Assembly (NCBI GenBank): GCA_964533705.1
Contig: CAZHMN010000073.1
Location: 1 to 15,313, forward strand
Source: CAZHMN01 sp964533705
GTDB lineage: Bacteria > Electryoneota > B3-LCP
DNA length: 15,313 nucleotides
Reading direction: 5' to 3'
Shown: positions 1-6,584 of the stretch, one piece after another
Layout of the letters: each line of letters begins with the position of its first letter
Position numbering within the stretch: position 1 is the first letter of the stretch
Notes under the pieces: model-generated
What the model was told of the DNA's origin: nothing
Database searches by the model: none
What the model saw: the letters and a program-made list of their open reading frames with translations, nothing else
Translations under genes and position numbers: made by a program

Positions 1-74
1 TTACCTCCTGAAAGCCCGCAACAGATTCGTACCAGACGGTCTGCTTCCCGGCAAATTCGAGTGTCATAATAGAG

Positions 75-80
75 AAGGAG
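75..80 (+). promoter_or_regulatory. Ribosome binding site of the thiolase gene
   Basis: AAGGAG lies 6 bases before the ATG at 87 and fixes that start. The 86 bases before the gene hold no other clear signal. A plus-strand frame ends with TAA at 67-69 and could be the tail of an upstream gene, but its Ser/Arg-rich translation is unconvincing. Confidence 0.75.
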
Positions 81-86
81 CCCTAT

Positions 87-1334
87 ATGAAAGACGTACC
101 ATCATGCTACCCGCAGGCTTACATTCCCTACGGCACCTGGGGTGGCAGCTGGTTTCCCGCCTGGCATACGAGTGCCTTAGCCGAGGTGGACATCGCCCGG
201 TTTGCGGCGGAGTCCATGCCTTTTATTCTGTCCAAGAGAAAGGTGCCCATAAGCCAGTTGGATTATCTGGTCAGCGGTTCGACCATCCCCTGGCTTTACA
301 AATTCTGGACGTCGCCGTACCTATCCCACAGTTTCGGACACCGCTTGCCGGGATTTCATCTTGAGCAGGCTTGCGCTACAGGACTGCAGGTTGTGGCAAA
401 AGCGGCGGCTCAGGTGCAGAGCGGCTCGCACAATACGGTGGGTGTTTTGACGTTCGATAAAACCAGTAACTCACCAGCGGGCGTTTTCCCCAACCAGGGA
501 ACGTATCGCCGGACGGAAGTCATCAGTGACATCTGGGATAATTTCGGCTATGACCCGGCCACGGGTCAATCCGGCTTCAGTCAAGCAAAAGGCGAAACTT
601 CGATGATCGCCTGCGCCGGTAGAACGGCCCGCAAATATAAGCTGGACTTCAGGGAAGTCGCGGAACTCTCATTTTATCGCTATCAGCAGTATTTTGAAGC
701 GAAGAGTTCCGGATTTCTCAACAAATTCCTATTCCCCTTGAAAATTTTAGACGTCCGAGGCCAGCAATTGGGTCTCGTTGATGACGATTACGGAGTGCGC
801 CGGTACAATTCTCTCGACCAGTTTTTGGGCGAGCGCCAACTCGACACCTGCGTTGCCGCCGGTGGTCAGACTCACGCGTCCGATGGGATGTTTACCCTGG
901 TGGTCACCAGCGAAGCCAAAGCCCGCGAGCTCAGCCCCCGGCCCGAAATCAGCATTCAACTGATCGCTGCCGCTGAATTCCGGGCGGAAGCGGGTTACAT
1001 GCCGGAATCGCCGGCTCTGGCCGTAAAGCAGTTGCTGGCGCGAACCGGATTGACGATGGACGACATGGTGGCGGTTTACAATCACAATCCTTTCGCGGTC
1101 AACGACGTCGTCTTCTCAAAGCTTCTGGAATATGATTGGCACAAGATGAACGACACCGGCTGCCCCATGATTTACGGCCACCCCCAGGGGCCGACTCTGG
1201 TGAGGGTGCTCGTTGAAGCCCTGGAGAGAACAGTTTCACTGGGCGGCGGTTACGCTCTGATCTTCGGATGCGCGGCGGGGGACGTGGGCATTGCTGCAAT
1301 CTTCAAGGTTACCGACAGCAAAGGAGGTAATTAA
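87..1334 (+). CDS. Thiolase family protein (SCP2-thiolase-like acyl-CoA acyltransferase)
   Basis: A 415-residue thiolase-fold protein that would cleave 3-ketoacyl-CoA with CoA, or run the reverse Claisen condensation, in the cytoplasm. The nucleophilic Cys is placed at C96 in EQACATGLQ, the catalytic His at H365 in GHPQG, and the second Cys at C395 in FGCAAGDVGIAAIF. The usual NEAF motif is replaced by HNPF (H333), which recalls the HDCF motif of SCP2-type thiolases and sets it apart from standard FadA. Length is near the family norm of about 390-420 residues. The start is supported by AAGGAG six bases upstream. The gene ends 2 bases before a dehydrogenase/hydratase gene, so the two are almost certainly co-transcribed and act on the same acyl-CoA chain. 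The DUF35-type OB-fold partner common beside SCP2-like thiolases is not in this window. Substrate chain length and direction cannot be read from the sequence. Confidence 0.88.
   Translation: MKDVPSCYPQAYIPYGTWGGSWFPAWHTSALAEVDIARFAAESMPFILSKRKVPISQLDYLVSGSTIPWLYKFWTSPYLSHSFGHRLPGFHLEQACATGLQVVAKAAAQVQSGSHNTVGVLTFDKTSNSPAGVFPNQGTYRRTEVISDIWDNFGYDPATGQSGFSQAKGETSMIACAGRTARKYKLDFREVAELSFYRYQQYFEAKSSGFLNKFLFPLKILDVRGQQLGLVDDDYGVRRYNSLDQFLGERQLDTCVAAGGQTHASDGMFTLVVTSEAKARELSPRPEISIQLIAAAEFRAEAGYMPESPALAVKQLLARTGLTMDDMVAVYNHNPFAVNDVVFSKLLEYDWHKMNDTGCPMIYGHPQGPTLVRVLVEALERTVSLGGGYALIFGCAAGDVGIAAIFKVTDSKGGN
1320..1328 (+). promoter_or_regulatory. Strong ribosome binding site of the dehydrogenase/hydratase gene
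   Basis: AAAGGAGGT sits inside the end of the thiolase gene, 8 bases before the ATG at 1337. It is close to a perfect anti-Shine-Dalgarno match and supports independent strong initiation in a tightly coupled pair. Confidence 0.8.
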
Positions 1335-1336
1335 CC

Positions 1337-3406
1337 ATGAAATCAATGAGGCAGACGACGCTCCAAACCCTCGGTTTGGGTACTGTCATAGATATTTTTC
1401 AGAAAGGCCAACTACCTGCCGACGACCGCGATCTGGTGGACAAGGTCTTCGGCCCGTCTGGTAACCGCGGCTCGCTGGTCATCTCCGGTGGCAACGGCAT
1501 CGTTGGATCGGGCAAGGCGATGCAGTTAGGTTCCAGGCTGGTCTCGTTTGGTGTGCCGATCGTAACGCTGGACCTTCCGGACGCTCCCGATGGCATCGGT
1601 AAGCAGTTTCCGGGTCTGAAGAGATCCTTCGGCGCCAAACAGGCCGCCGAGATTATGGCAAATATCATTAAGCTCAATTACGACGGCGCCTCCCTTCCCA
1701 CCGTGCTGGGGGATTTCAAGCCCCGTTTTCTACTCGAGGCCATCCCCGAAATCCTGCAGTTGAAGAGATCGCACTATGATCTCATGCGTAAGGCTTTCCC
1801 TGAGATCGAAATCCGTTCGGTGACCTCCGGATTCCCCAACGCCGAATTGGGCGTGGGCATTCTACACCCCTCTTTTCCGCATGAGATCAACAAGGTCTGG
1901 GAAGTGGTCGAAGACACTCCATCGGACATCAGCAAGCTGCTGCTGGCCATCGGCTTGATCCCCGTTCCCGTCGGCGATTACTGGTCGTTTATTCTGGACG
2001 TGCTCTTCTGCGGCATCACGCTGGCGGCTATAAGATATCACCGGGCTTCCAACATGCCCTTCTGGAAGGTTGACAAGTACGTCCGCAGGCTGGTCGGGCC
2101 CAATCCGCTGCGGGCGCACGACGCCATCGGACCAGGGGCCAGCTTCCTCACCTGGTCGTGCCTGCACCACTTAGCGGAGATGTACGGAGAAGTATTCCGA
2201 CCCGCGCCGGAACTGGTGCGGCGCAAGAACAGCGGTGAAAGCTGGTATTCCAGCAACCGCCCGACGGTTGACTGGGATATGGACGATGACGAAGAGTTCA
2301 AGAGCTGGGTTCTGGGGCCGATCTTCCAGATGACCAGTTTGATGCTCCACGAAAAGCGCGCACACTTAACCCACATGAACGCAATCGGGGAACTGTGCGC
2401 TCAATTTACCAAGGGCATCCTGGCGTTCGTTCGGGATTATGGCGCTGATCACGTCATCTCCCGGGTCGAAGCTTATCACAAGCTGCACCCGGAAGCGGCG
2501 GGTGGCTGCTGGTACCCGGAGGTCTTCGGACAGATGGACAGCCCGGAGTGGCAGCAGCTCTACGTCAACGCCGAACACGACGGCAAGGTCGGCACAATCA
2601 CCATCAGCCGCGAATCGCTGAACTGGGACGTGGTTCACGAACTGAATCGAGCCATAGACTGGCTGAAAGCCGAAGGCATCAAGAACGTGATCGTCACCGG
2701 TGACTTCCACCTGTCCACGCAGATGGTGGGTGCGGATACCACCGAGTTCTTCCCCGCTCTGGACAGCGAAGAGGCGGGCACAAAGGTGGCCAAGACCTGG
2801 TCGGAAGCGGCCCGCAGGCTGCATAACGAATTCGACGTATCGGTCGGCTTCATCAACGGCAAGCGCTGTCTGGGGGGAATGCTGGAGCTGATGGTGCACT
2901 GCCACTACCTGGTTTCCGTAGATAGCGCTCAGTTGGGTATGCCGGAGGTGACGCTGCCCGTAATCCCCGGTATGGAAGGGTGCCACTGGCCATTCCGTAA
3001 GGCCAAGGCTGCCGATTTACCAAAACTGTTCGAATTACTGCTGACCGGTAGATCCGTAGCGGCGAAAGATGCTCAGGGCTGGTTGGTGGATTACGCCGGG
3101 CCGATGGCTGACGCTCTAAAGGAAGCCTGGCTGATCGCTTCAGGTGGAGATCACGGGTTACCTTTACGGAGGGTGGAAGAGAACAAGGTGAGCCTTCCGG
3201 CAGACGTTCCTAAACTGCCCCGGGCGGCCAACCCGGCCATGGAGGCGGCACGCGAAGAAATCCTGAGTTGCATACGGGCCTCCTGCGCGGTGCCGCTGTC
3301 TCAGGCGCTGGAGGTGCAGGCCAAAGCCTCCGCCTGCTTCATGACCACCACTCCGTGCCGAAAGGGGGCGATTGGATCGGCGGCGAAGAAGACGCTGGAG
3401 GTTTAG
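1337..3406 (+). CDS. 3-hydroxyacyl-CoA dehydrogenase / enoyl-CoA hydratase fusion (dehydrogenase first)
   Basis: A 689-residue two-part beta-oxidation enzyme. The N-terminal half is a 3-hydroxyacyl-CoA dehydrogenase: a Rossmann GNGIVG motif at residues 52-57, D79 at the end of strand 2 as in NAD-binding forms, and a His/Glu pair H177 and E189 with the 12-residue spacing of the HAD catalytic dyad, although the usual HFFNP is LHPSF here. A helical HAD C-terminal domain follows to about residue 390. The C-terminal part (about 405-605) is a crotonase: GAD at 465-467 and LGG at 512-514 for the oxyanion hole, and E517 and E537, 20 residues apart like the two catalytic Glu of enoyl-CoA hydratase. 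The order is the reverse of E. coli FadB and resembles FadN-type proteins. It would hydrate enoyl-CoA and oxidise the hydroxyacyl product with NAD, feeding the thiolase encoded just upstream. Both halves are divergent, so substrate is open. Confidence 0.85.
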   Translation: MKSMRQTTLQTLGLGTVIDIFQKGQLPADDRDLVDKVFGPSGNRGSLVISGGNGIVGSGKAMQLGSRLVSFGVPIVTLDLPDAPDGIGKQFPGLKRSFGAKQAAEIMANIIKLNYDGASLPTVLGDFKPRFLLEAIPEILQLKRSHYDLMRKAFPEIEIRSVTSGFPNAELGVGILHPSFPHEINKVWEVVEDTPSDISKLLLAIGLIPVPVGDYWSFILDVLFCGITLAAIRYHRASNMPFWKVDKYVRRLVGPNPLRAHDAIGPGASFLTWSCLHHLAEMYGEVFRPAPELVRRKNSGESWYSSNRPTVDWDMDDDEEFKSWVLGPIFQMTSLMLHEKRAHLTHMNAIGELCAQFTKGILAFVRDYGADHVISRVEAYHKLHPEAAGGCWYPEVFGQMDSPEWQQLYVNAEHDGKVGTITISRESLNWDVVHELNRAIDWLKAEGIKNVIVTGDFHLSTQMVGADTTEFFPALDSEEAGTKVAKTWSEAARRLHNEFDVSVGFINGKRCLGGMLELMVHCHYLVSVDSAQLGMPEVTLPVIPGMEGCHWPFRKAKAADLPKLFELLLTGRSVAAKDAQGWLVDYAGPMADALKEAWLIASGGDHGLPLRRVEENKVSLPADVPKLPRAANPAMEAAREEILSCIRASCAVPLSQALEVQAKASACFMTTTPCRKGAIGSAAKKTLEV

Positions 3407-3428
3407 GGCTACGATAGGTGAGAGATCC

Positions 3429-3458
3429 CGTAGGGGCGGTTTGACAACCGCCCCTACG
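3429..3458. repeat. Perfect 13-bp inverted repeat (hairpin; REP-like or bidirectional terminator)
   Basis: The arms CGTAGGGGCGGTT and AACCGCCCCTACG are perfect complements around a 4-base TGAC loop. The hairpin lies in the 126-base gap between two convergent genes, so it could stop transcripts from both sides, but it has no clean T-run. The word CTACGAT at its right end also occurs at 3409-3415 and after the next hairpin, which points to a dispersed repeat. Confidence 0.8.
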
Positions 3459-3481
3459 ATTTGGGGGAGTAAATTCTTAGC

Positions 3482-3503
3482 GTGCGGGGGCAAGCCCCCG
3501 CAC
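3482..3503. repeat. Perfect 10-bp inverted repeat (second hairpin, REP-like)
   Basis: The arms GTGCGGGGGC and GCCCCCGCAC are perfect complements separated by only AA, giving a very stable GC-rich stem. It is followed by TACGAT, as is the hairpin at 3429-3458, so the two probably belong to one repeat family. Position between convergent genes also allows a role in transcription termination. Confidence 0.78.
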
Positions 3504-3532
3504 TACGATATTAGTGACGTCGCCAAAAAACC

Positions 3533-3907
3533 CTACGCAGCCTTTGCCTCCGCCCCCGGCATCCTGGCCTTGAATAAAACGGACGTCACCAATTCGATCA
3601 AGAAACCCCAGACCGCTCCGGCCGCGGTGTACATGACGAAGATCCCGCAACCCGCCTGCGGGGTGAAAATCAGCGGGAAGGACAGGGGCAGAGTACCGAT
3701 TAGACCGATGATGATGCCGTGCAGCGCCCAACCCATCCTCCAGGCGGATATGCCCAGGACGAACCCGATGAAAGCGCGGTTGAGTAATACTGATAGGAAC
3801 ACCATCGTTCTGATGTCTTCCGGCGTTTGCGAGTAGCCGGTCCAGGCGCATATCAATCCGGTGATGAATCCCAGAATCAGGCAGAGCCAAAATCTTTTTG
3901 CGTACAT
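3533..3907 (-). CDS. Small four-helix membrane protein, function unknown
   Basis: A 124-residue hydrophobic protein with about four predicted membrane helices at residues 6-24, 37-54, 60-80 and 87-112, and short charged loops (TPEDIR at 28-33). There is no cleavable signal peptide and no catalytic motif that I recognise. The start is well supported: on the minus strand AGGAGG (3913-3918) stands 5 bases before the ATG. A plus-strand open frame at 3372-3836 overlaps it, but that frame runs through the hairpin repeats and lacks a ribosome site, so the minus-strand gene is preferred. It lies 75 bases downstream of the methyltransferase gene on the same strand and may be co-transcribed with it. 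I do not recognise the family. Confidence 0.75.
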   Translation of the reverse strand: MYAKRFWLCLILGFITGLICAWTGYSQTPEDIRTMVFLSVLLNRAFIGFVLGISAWRMGWALHGIIIGLIGTLPLSFPLIFTPQAGCGIFVMYTAAGAVWGFLIELVTSVLFKARMPGAEAKAA

Positions 3908-3929
3908 TTTAACCTCCTGCTATTTGTTT

Positions 3930-3956
3930 TCGTCATGCCCTGTGGTGCAATGACGA
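3930..3956. repeat. 7-bp inverted repeat between methyltransferase and membrane-protein genes
   Basis: TCGTCAT at 3930-3936 pairs with ATGACGA at 3950-3956, with an extra GC pair inside. No T-run follows on either strand, so it is not a standard terminator. It resembles the CGTCATTGC-type dispersed palindromes seen in many genomes, but that likeness is only a guess here. Confidence 0.45.
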
Positions 3957-3982
3957 GAGTTAAGCATAGTATGAACATAAGA

Positions 3983-4546
3983 TTAAGGTTCTGAAAGTGA
4001 GAACACCATCCCCTGGCTCATCATGAATTTGATCGCTTTTACCTGCTTCAATCCCAGTGAAGCGGCCAGGTCTATTTCAGATTGGATATCCTTGGCATGA
4101 TGCTTTGGTTCGATCAGCATGAAATGGGCGTCGGGCTTGAGAAGGGTTAACACCTGTTTCAGGAACCTCTGGCGGTCGGGGACTTCATGAAGGACGTAGA
4201 AGGCCAGCGCAAAATCCACTTTTTCGGCCGGCAGGCCGATGTCATCTTCTCTGCAATGATGCAGGGTAATCCGGTTTAGCACTCCTTTTTTCGTCGCTAA
4301 ACGGCGCGTTATGTTCAGCATTTCCTCCTGCAGGTCAACCGCGATTACGCGTCCTTTCTCTCCAACCATCTTAGCAAGGGCAACTGCAAAAAATCCCCCA
4401 CCACACCCTAAATCAATAACCGTATCCCCCGGACGCACATATGGCCCCATGATTTTTACGGGATTCTGAATCAGCAGTCGCAGTGGACTGTTCAACCACT
4501 TCACCACCGACGGCGGGCAGACGTGCTCGGCTCTTTTTTTCGGCAT
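3983..4546 (-). CDS. Class I SAM-dependent methyltransferase (UbiE/Methyltransf_11-like)
   Basis: A 187-residue cytoplasmic methyltransferase. SAM motif I is VIDLGCGGGFFAVAL (43-57), the acidic end of strand 2 is in VIAVDLQEEML (68-78), and the post-motif region includes FALAFYVLHEVPD (112-124) and LLKPDAHFMLIEP (135-147), all typical of the UbiE-like group. The N-terminal stretch HVCPPSVVKWLNSPLR (8-23) looks like a conserved substrate-side segment. The ATG at 4546 is chosen over an open frame reaching 4612 because AGGAG (4552-4556) lies 5 bases upstream of it, and because the extra 22 codons fall in a leader carrying an inverted repeat behind a good promoter. Substrate is unknown. The gene is transcribed divergently from the polysaccharide operon, so a link to it is not implied. 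Confidence 0.85.
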   Translation of the reverse strand: MPKKRAEHVCPPSVVKWLNSPLRLLIQNPVKIMGPYVRPGDTVIDLGCGGGFFAVALAKMVGEKGRVIAVDLQEEMLNITRRLATKKGVLNRITLHHCREDDIGLPAEKVDFALAFYVLHEVPDRQRFLKQVLTLLKPDAHFMLIEPKHHAKDIQSEIDLAASLGLKQVKAIKFMMSQGMVFSLSEP

Positions 4547-4569
4547 TATCACTCCTGATAAATCGTGTC

Positions 4570-4614
4570 GGTTGGATTGAACAAAGCACCTCGGAATTTC
4601 GGGGCAATCCAACC
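4570..4614 (-). promoter_or_regulatory. 10-bp inverted repeat in the leader of the methyltransferase mRNA
   Basis: GGTTGGATTG (4570-4579) and CAATCCAACC (4605-4614) are perfect complements with a 25-base loop. The repeat begins 23 bases upstream of the ATG at 4546 and just after the predicted transcription start, where it could be an operator or an RNA stem. No T-run follows on the minus strand. Confidence 0.55.
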
Positions 4615-4625
4615 ATTCAACTGCG

Positions 4626-4654
4626 AATATAGCTTAAATCAAAATTAGAATCAA
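4626..4654 (-). promoter_or_regulatory. Predicted sigma70-like promoter of the methyltransferase gene
   Basis: Read on the minus strand: TTGATT (-35, 4649-4654), a 17-base spacer, and TATATT (-10, 4626-4631). These match 4 of 6 and 5 of 6 consensus positions. Transcription would start near 4619, leaving a leader of about 70 bases. Confidence 0.55.
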
Positions 4655-4797
4655 GTTGAATGTTAATGGATCAACAAAAAATTTCCAGCGTCGTCCCTGA
4701 TTGTAGCACAATGCAACACATGAATCCTATTGACTTCTCCGTTAATCTGCAAAAAGCGGAAGAATATCATAAAATTTCACAGTTGTCCCCTAAAGTC
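4655..4797. other. AT-rich intergenic spacer with no gene
   Basis: This is the central part of the 368-base stretch between the divergent starts at 4546 and 4915. It is clearly richer in A and T than the genes around it. I see no convincing open frame, RNA gene or repeat in it beyond the flanking promoters. Confidence 0.5.
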
Positions 4798-4826
4798 TTG
4801 ACATAGTCATTTTTTTTGATTACATT
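4798..4826 (+). promoter_or_regulatory. Predicted sigma70-like promoter of the polysaccharide operon
   Basis: A perfect -35 TTGACA (4798-4803) is followed by a 17-base spacer with a T-run and a -10 TACATT (4821-4826, 4 of 6 matches including the key T, A and final T). It is the only good plus-strand promoter seen before the nine-gene run that begins at 4915. The leader would be about 80 bases. Confidence 0.5.
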
Positions 4827-4914
4827 GATTTAGATTCCAAAATTCGATACTTTTACCCTTTACCGCCGGCTGACGTTTTATGGACTTGATTTTGCACGGT
4901 TGCTATTTAACGAC

Positions 4915-5607
4915 ATGAAGAAAACAGTCGCGATCGTACAGTCCTTTTACATTCCCTGGAAGGGGTATTTCGACCTGATCAGCAGGGCCGACGAGTTTAT
5001 TCTCTTCGACGACATGCAGTATGTCAGAAGGTCCTGGATCAACCGAAATAGGATCAAGACCGCACAGGGCGTCGTCTGGTTGAGCATACCGGTGAAGGTG
5101 AAGGGTAAATTTCAGCAGGCCATCAAAGATACGGAAATAAGCGATCCGGGCTGGAAGGGAAAACACTGGGAAACTATTAAGCGGAGTTATGCCAAGGCCG
5201 CATATTTCAGGGAATACGCGCAGCGGTTCGAAGAGCTCTATTTGGAATGCGATGAAACGCATATCAGCCGCATTAACCATCGCTTTCTATCAGGAATCTG
5301 TTCTATCCTTGGCATTGATACGCGACTTTCCCGATCAATGGATTACCAGCTCTTGTCGGGTAAAACGGAAAGGTTGGTCAACCTTTGCCAGCAGGCCAAT
5401 GCCGACATTTACCTATCCGGTCCCAGCGCGAAAGCCTATATACGCGAGGAGCTCTTTCAAGAGGCTGGCATTGAATTGCGGTACATGGATTACTCCGGAT
5501 ATCCCGAATACGCGCAGCCTTACCCACCCTTCGTGCACGAGGTCAGCATTCTTGATCTGATTTTCAATACAGGGCCTGAGGCACCGAATTATATGAAGAG
5601 TTTCTAA
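4915..5607 (+). CDS. WbqC-like family protein
   Basis: A 230-residue protein with the hallmarks of the WbqC-like family, found mostly in O-antigen and other surface-polysaccharide clusters: QSFYIPWKGYFD (9-20), FDDMQYVRRSWINRN (31-45), SIPV (57-60), YLSGPSAKAYI (166-176), and PFVHEVSILDLIFNTG (205-220). Length matches the family. Its exact reaction is not settled to my knowledge, though it is usually linked to modification of a sugar or its substituent. The ATG at 4915 gives the expected family start MKKTVAIVQS; an in-frame TTG at 4900 would add five residues and is less likely. There is no strong ribosome site. It is the first gene of the operon and ends 2 bases before the glycosyltransferase. 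Confidence 0.88.
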   Translation: MKKTVAIVQSFYIPWKGYFDLISRADEFILFDDMQYVRRSWINRNRIKTAQGVVWLSIPVKVKGKFQQAIKDTEISDPGWKGKHWETIKRSYAKAAYFREYAQRFEELYLECDETHISRINHRFLSGICSILGIDTRLSRSMDYQLLSGKTERLVNLCQQANADIYLSGPSAKAYIREELFQEAGIELRYMDYSGYPEYAQPYPPFVHEVSILDLIFNTGPEAPNYMKSF

Positions 5608-5609
5608 AA

Positions 5610-6584
5610 TTGCAGATTATTCCGTCACAGAAATACAATTTCAGCCTGTCCGTCATCATCCCCGTTTTCGACGACGAAGAGGTATTACCCGAGCTTTATA
5701 AAAGACTCCGCGCTTCATTGGAAAAGCTAACCTCGGACTGGGAGATTATCTTCGTGGATGATGGCAGCAGCGATGGTTCTCTGCGGGTTTTGACCGATCT
5801 GCAGGCCGGGGATGATTCCATCAAGGTGATCCAGTTGACCCGCAATTTCGGGCAGCCCAATGCCATTTCCGCCGGTCTGGAACATGCGCAGGGGGACGTT
5901 ATCGTTCTGATGGACTCCGACCTCCAGGATCGCCCTGAAGATATAGAAAAACTTCTGGAGGCAATGCTCGAGAACAACGTTCCCATGGCGGTGGCCTGCT
6001 GGTCAAGCCGAAAGGACAATCCCTTGAAGGTGGCCGCTTCGAGTCTATTCAATGCGTTAGCCAACAGGATCACCAGCGTTCACTATATCCCCCGCTCGCG
6101 GGTATTTCGTGTGATCAGAAGGGAAATCCTCGAAGAGCTGAAAGCCTTTCCCGAAAAGACGGCGACGTCTTTAAGTCTGTTATACTGGATGGGACACAAC
6201 TACGCCGTGGTTGATCTGGATCGCGATCCCCGATATGCGGGATCGAGCGGTTATACGCTGACGAGGATGCTGAAACTCTCGCTGGATCGCATCTTCTCTT
6301 ACTCTCTGATGCCCATTCGCCTGGCCAGCGTTCTGGGCGTATGTCTGGGTATTATCAGCGTTCTTTTGGCCGTATATTTCACCATCCAGAAGCTTTTTTT
6401 TATGCGGGTGGTCCCCGGCTGGACATCAATCGTAGTAATCATGCTTTTCCTGCTGGGAATGAATTTTATCTTCATCGGAATTATCGGCGAATACCTGGGG
6501 CGGATCTACATCGAGACGAAGAACCGACCCAAATACGTGATTAAGCAGGTGTATCAGAAAAAAAAAGGTAGGGTCGGAGGATAA
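5610..6584 (+). CDS. GT2 glycosyltransferase, polyprenyl-phosphate sugar synthase type (DPM1/GtrB/ArnC-like)
   Basis: A 324-residue membrane-bound GT-A enzyme that should move a sugar from a nucleotide donor to a polyprenyl phosphate at the inner face of the membrane. Visible motifs are SVIIPVFDDEEVLP (14-27), VDDGSSDGS (49-57), the metal-binding DSD with following LQDRPED (102-111), and RYAGSSGYTLTRML (208-221). Two C-terminal membrane helices (about 238-260 and 272-295) and a basic tail match the GtrB/ArnC layout. The start is an unusual TTG at 5610: no other in-frame start precedes the conserved N-terminus, and GAAGAG lies about 9 bases upstream. The C-terminal codons include a run of nine A (6558-6566). 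The stop TAA shares its last base with the next ATG. With the GT39-like enzyme at the operon's end it forms a plausible donor-maker and transferase pair. Confidence 0.9.
   Translation: MQIIPSQKYNFSLSVIIPVFDDEEVLPELYKRLRASLEKLTSDWEIIFVDDGSSDGSLRVLTDLQAGDDSIKVIQLTRNFGQPNAISAGLEHAQGDVIVLMDSDLQDRPEDIEKLLEAMLENNVPMAVACWSSRKDNPLKVAASSLFNALANRITSVHYIPRSRVFRVIRREILEELKAFPEKTATSLSLLYWMGHNYAVVDLDRDPRYAGSSGYTLTRMLKLSLDRIFSYSLMPIRLASVLGVCLGIISVLLAVYFTIQKLFFMRVVPGWTSIVVIMLFLLGMNFIFIGIIGEYLGRIYIETKNRPKYVIKQVYQKKKGRVGG

Noticed and set aside
2366..2986. Minus-strand open frame of 206 codons
   Set aside because: It lies wholly inside the dehydrogenase/hydratase gene, whose domains and catalytic residues are clear on the plus strand. 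The minus translation is rich in His, Arg and Val with no family motif.
3372..3836. Plus-strand open frame of 154 codons after the fusion gene
   Set aside because: It begins inside the previous gene, runs through two hairpin repeats, has no ribosome site, and opposes a minus-strand membrane-protein gene with a near-perfect one.
3930..3956. Intrinsic terminator for the methyltransferase gene
   Set aside because: The stem is short and interrupted, and no T-run follows on the minus strand, so only an inverted repeat is reported.
4547..4612. 22-codon N-terminal extension of the small methyltransferase
   Set aside because: The stretch contains the leader inverted repeat, and AGGAG fits the ATG at 4546. 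The family N-terminus also begins near MPKKRAEHVC.
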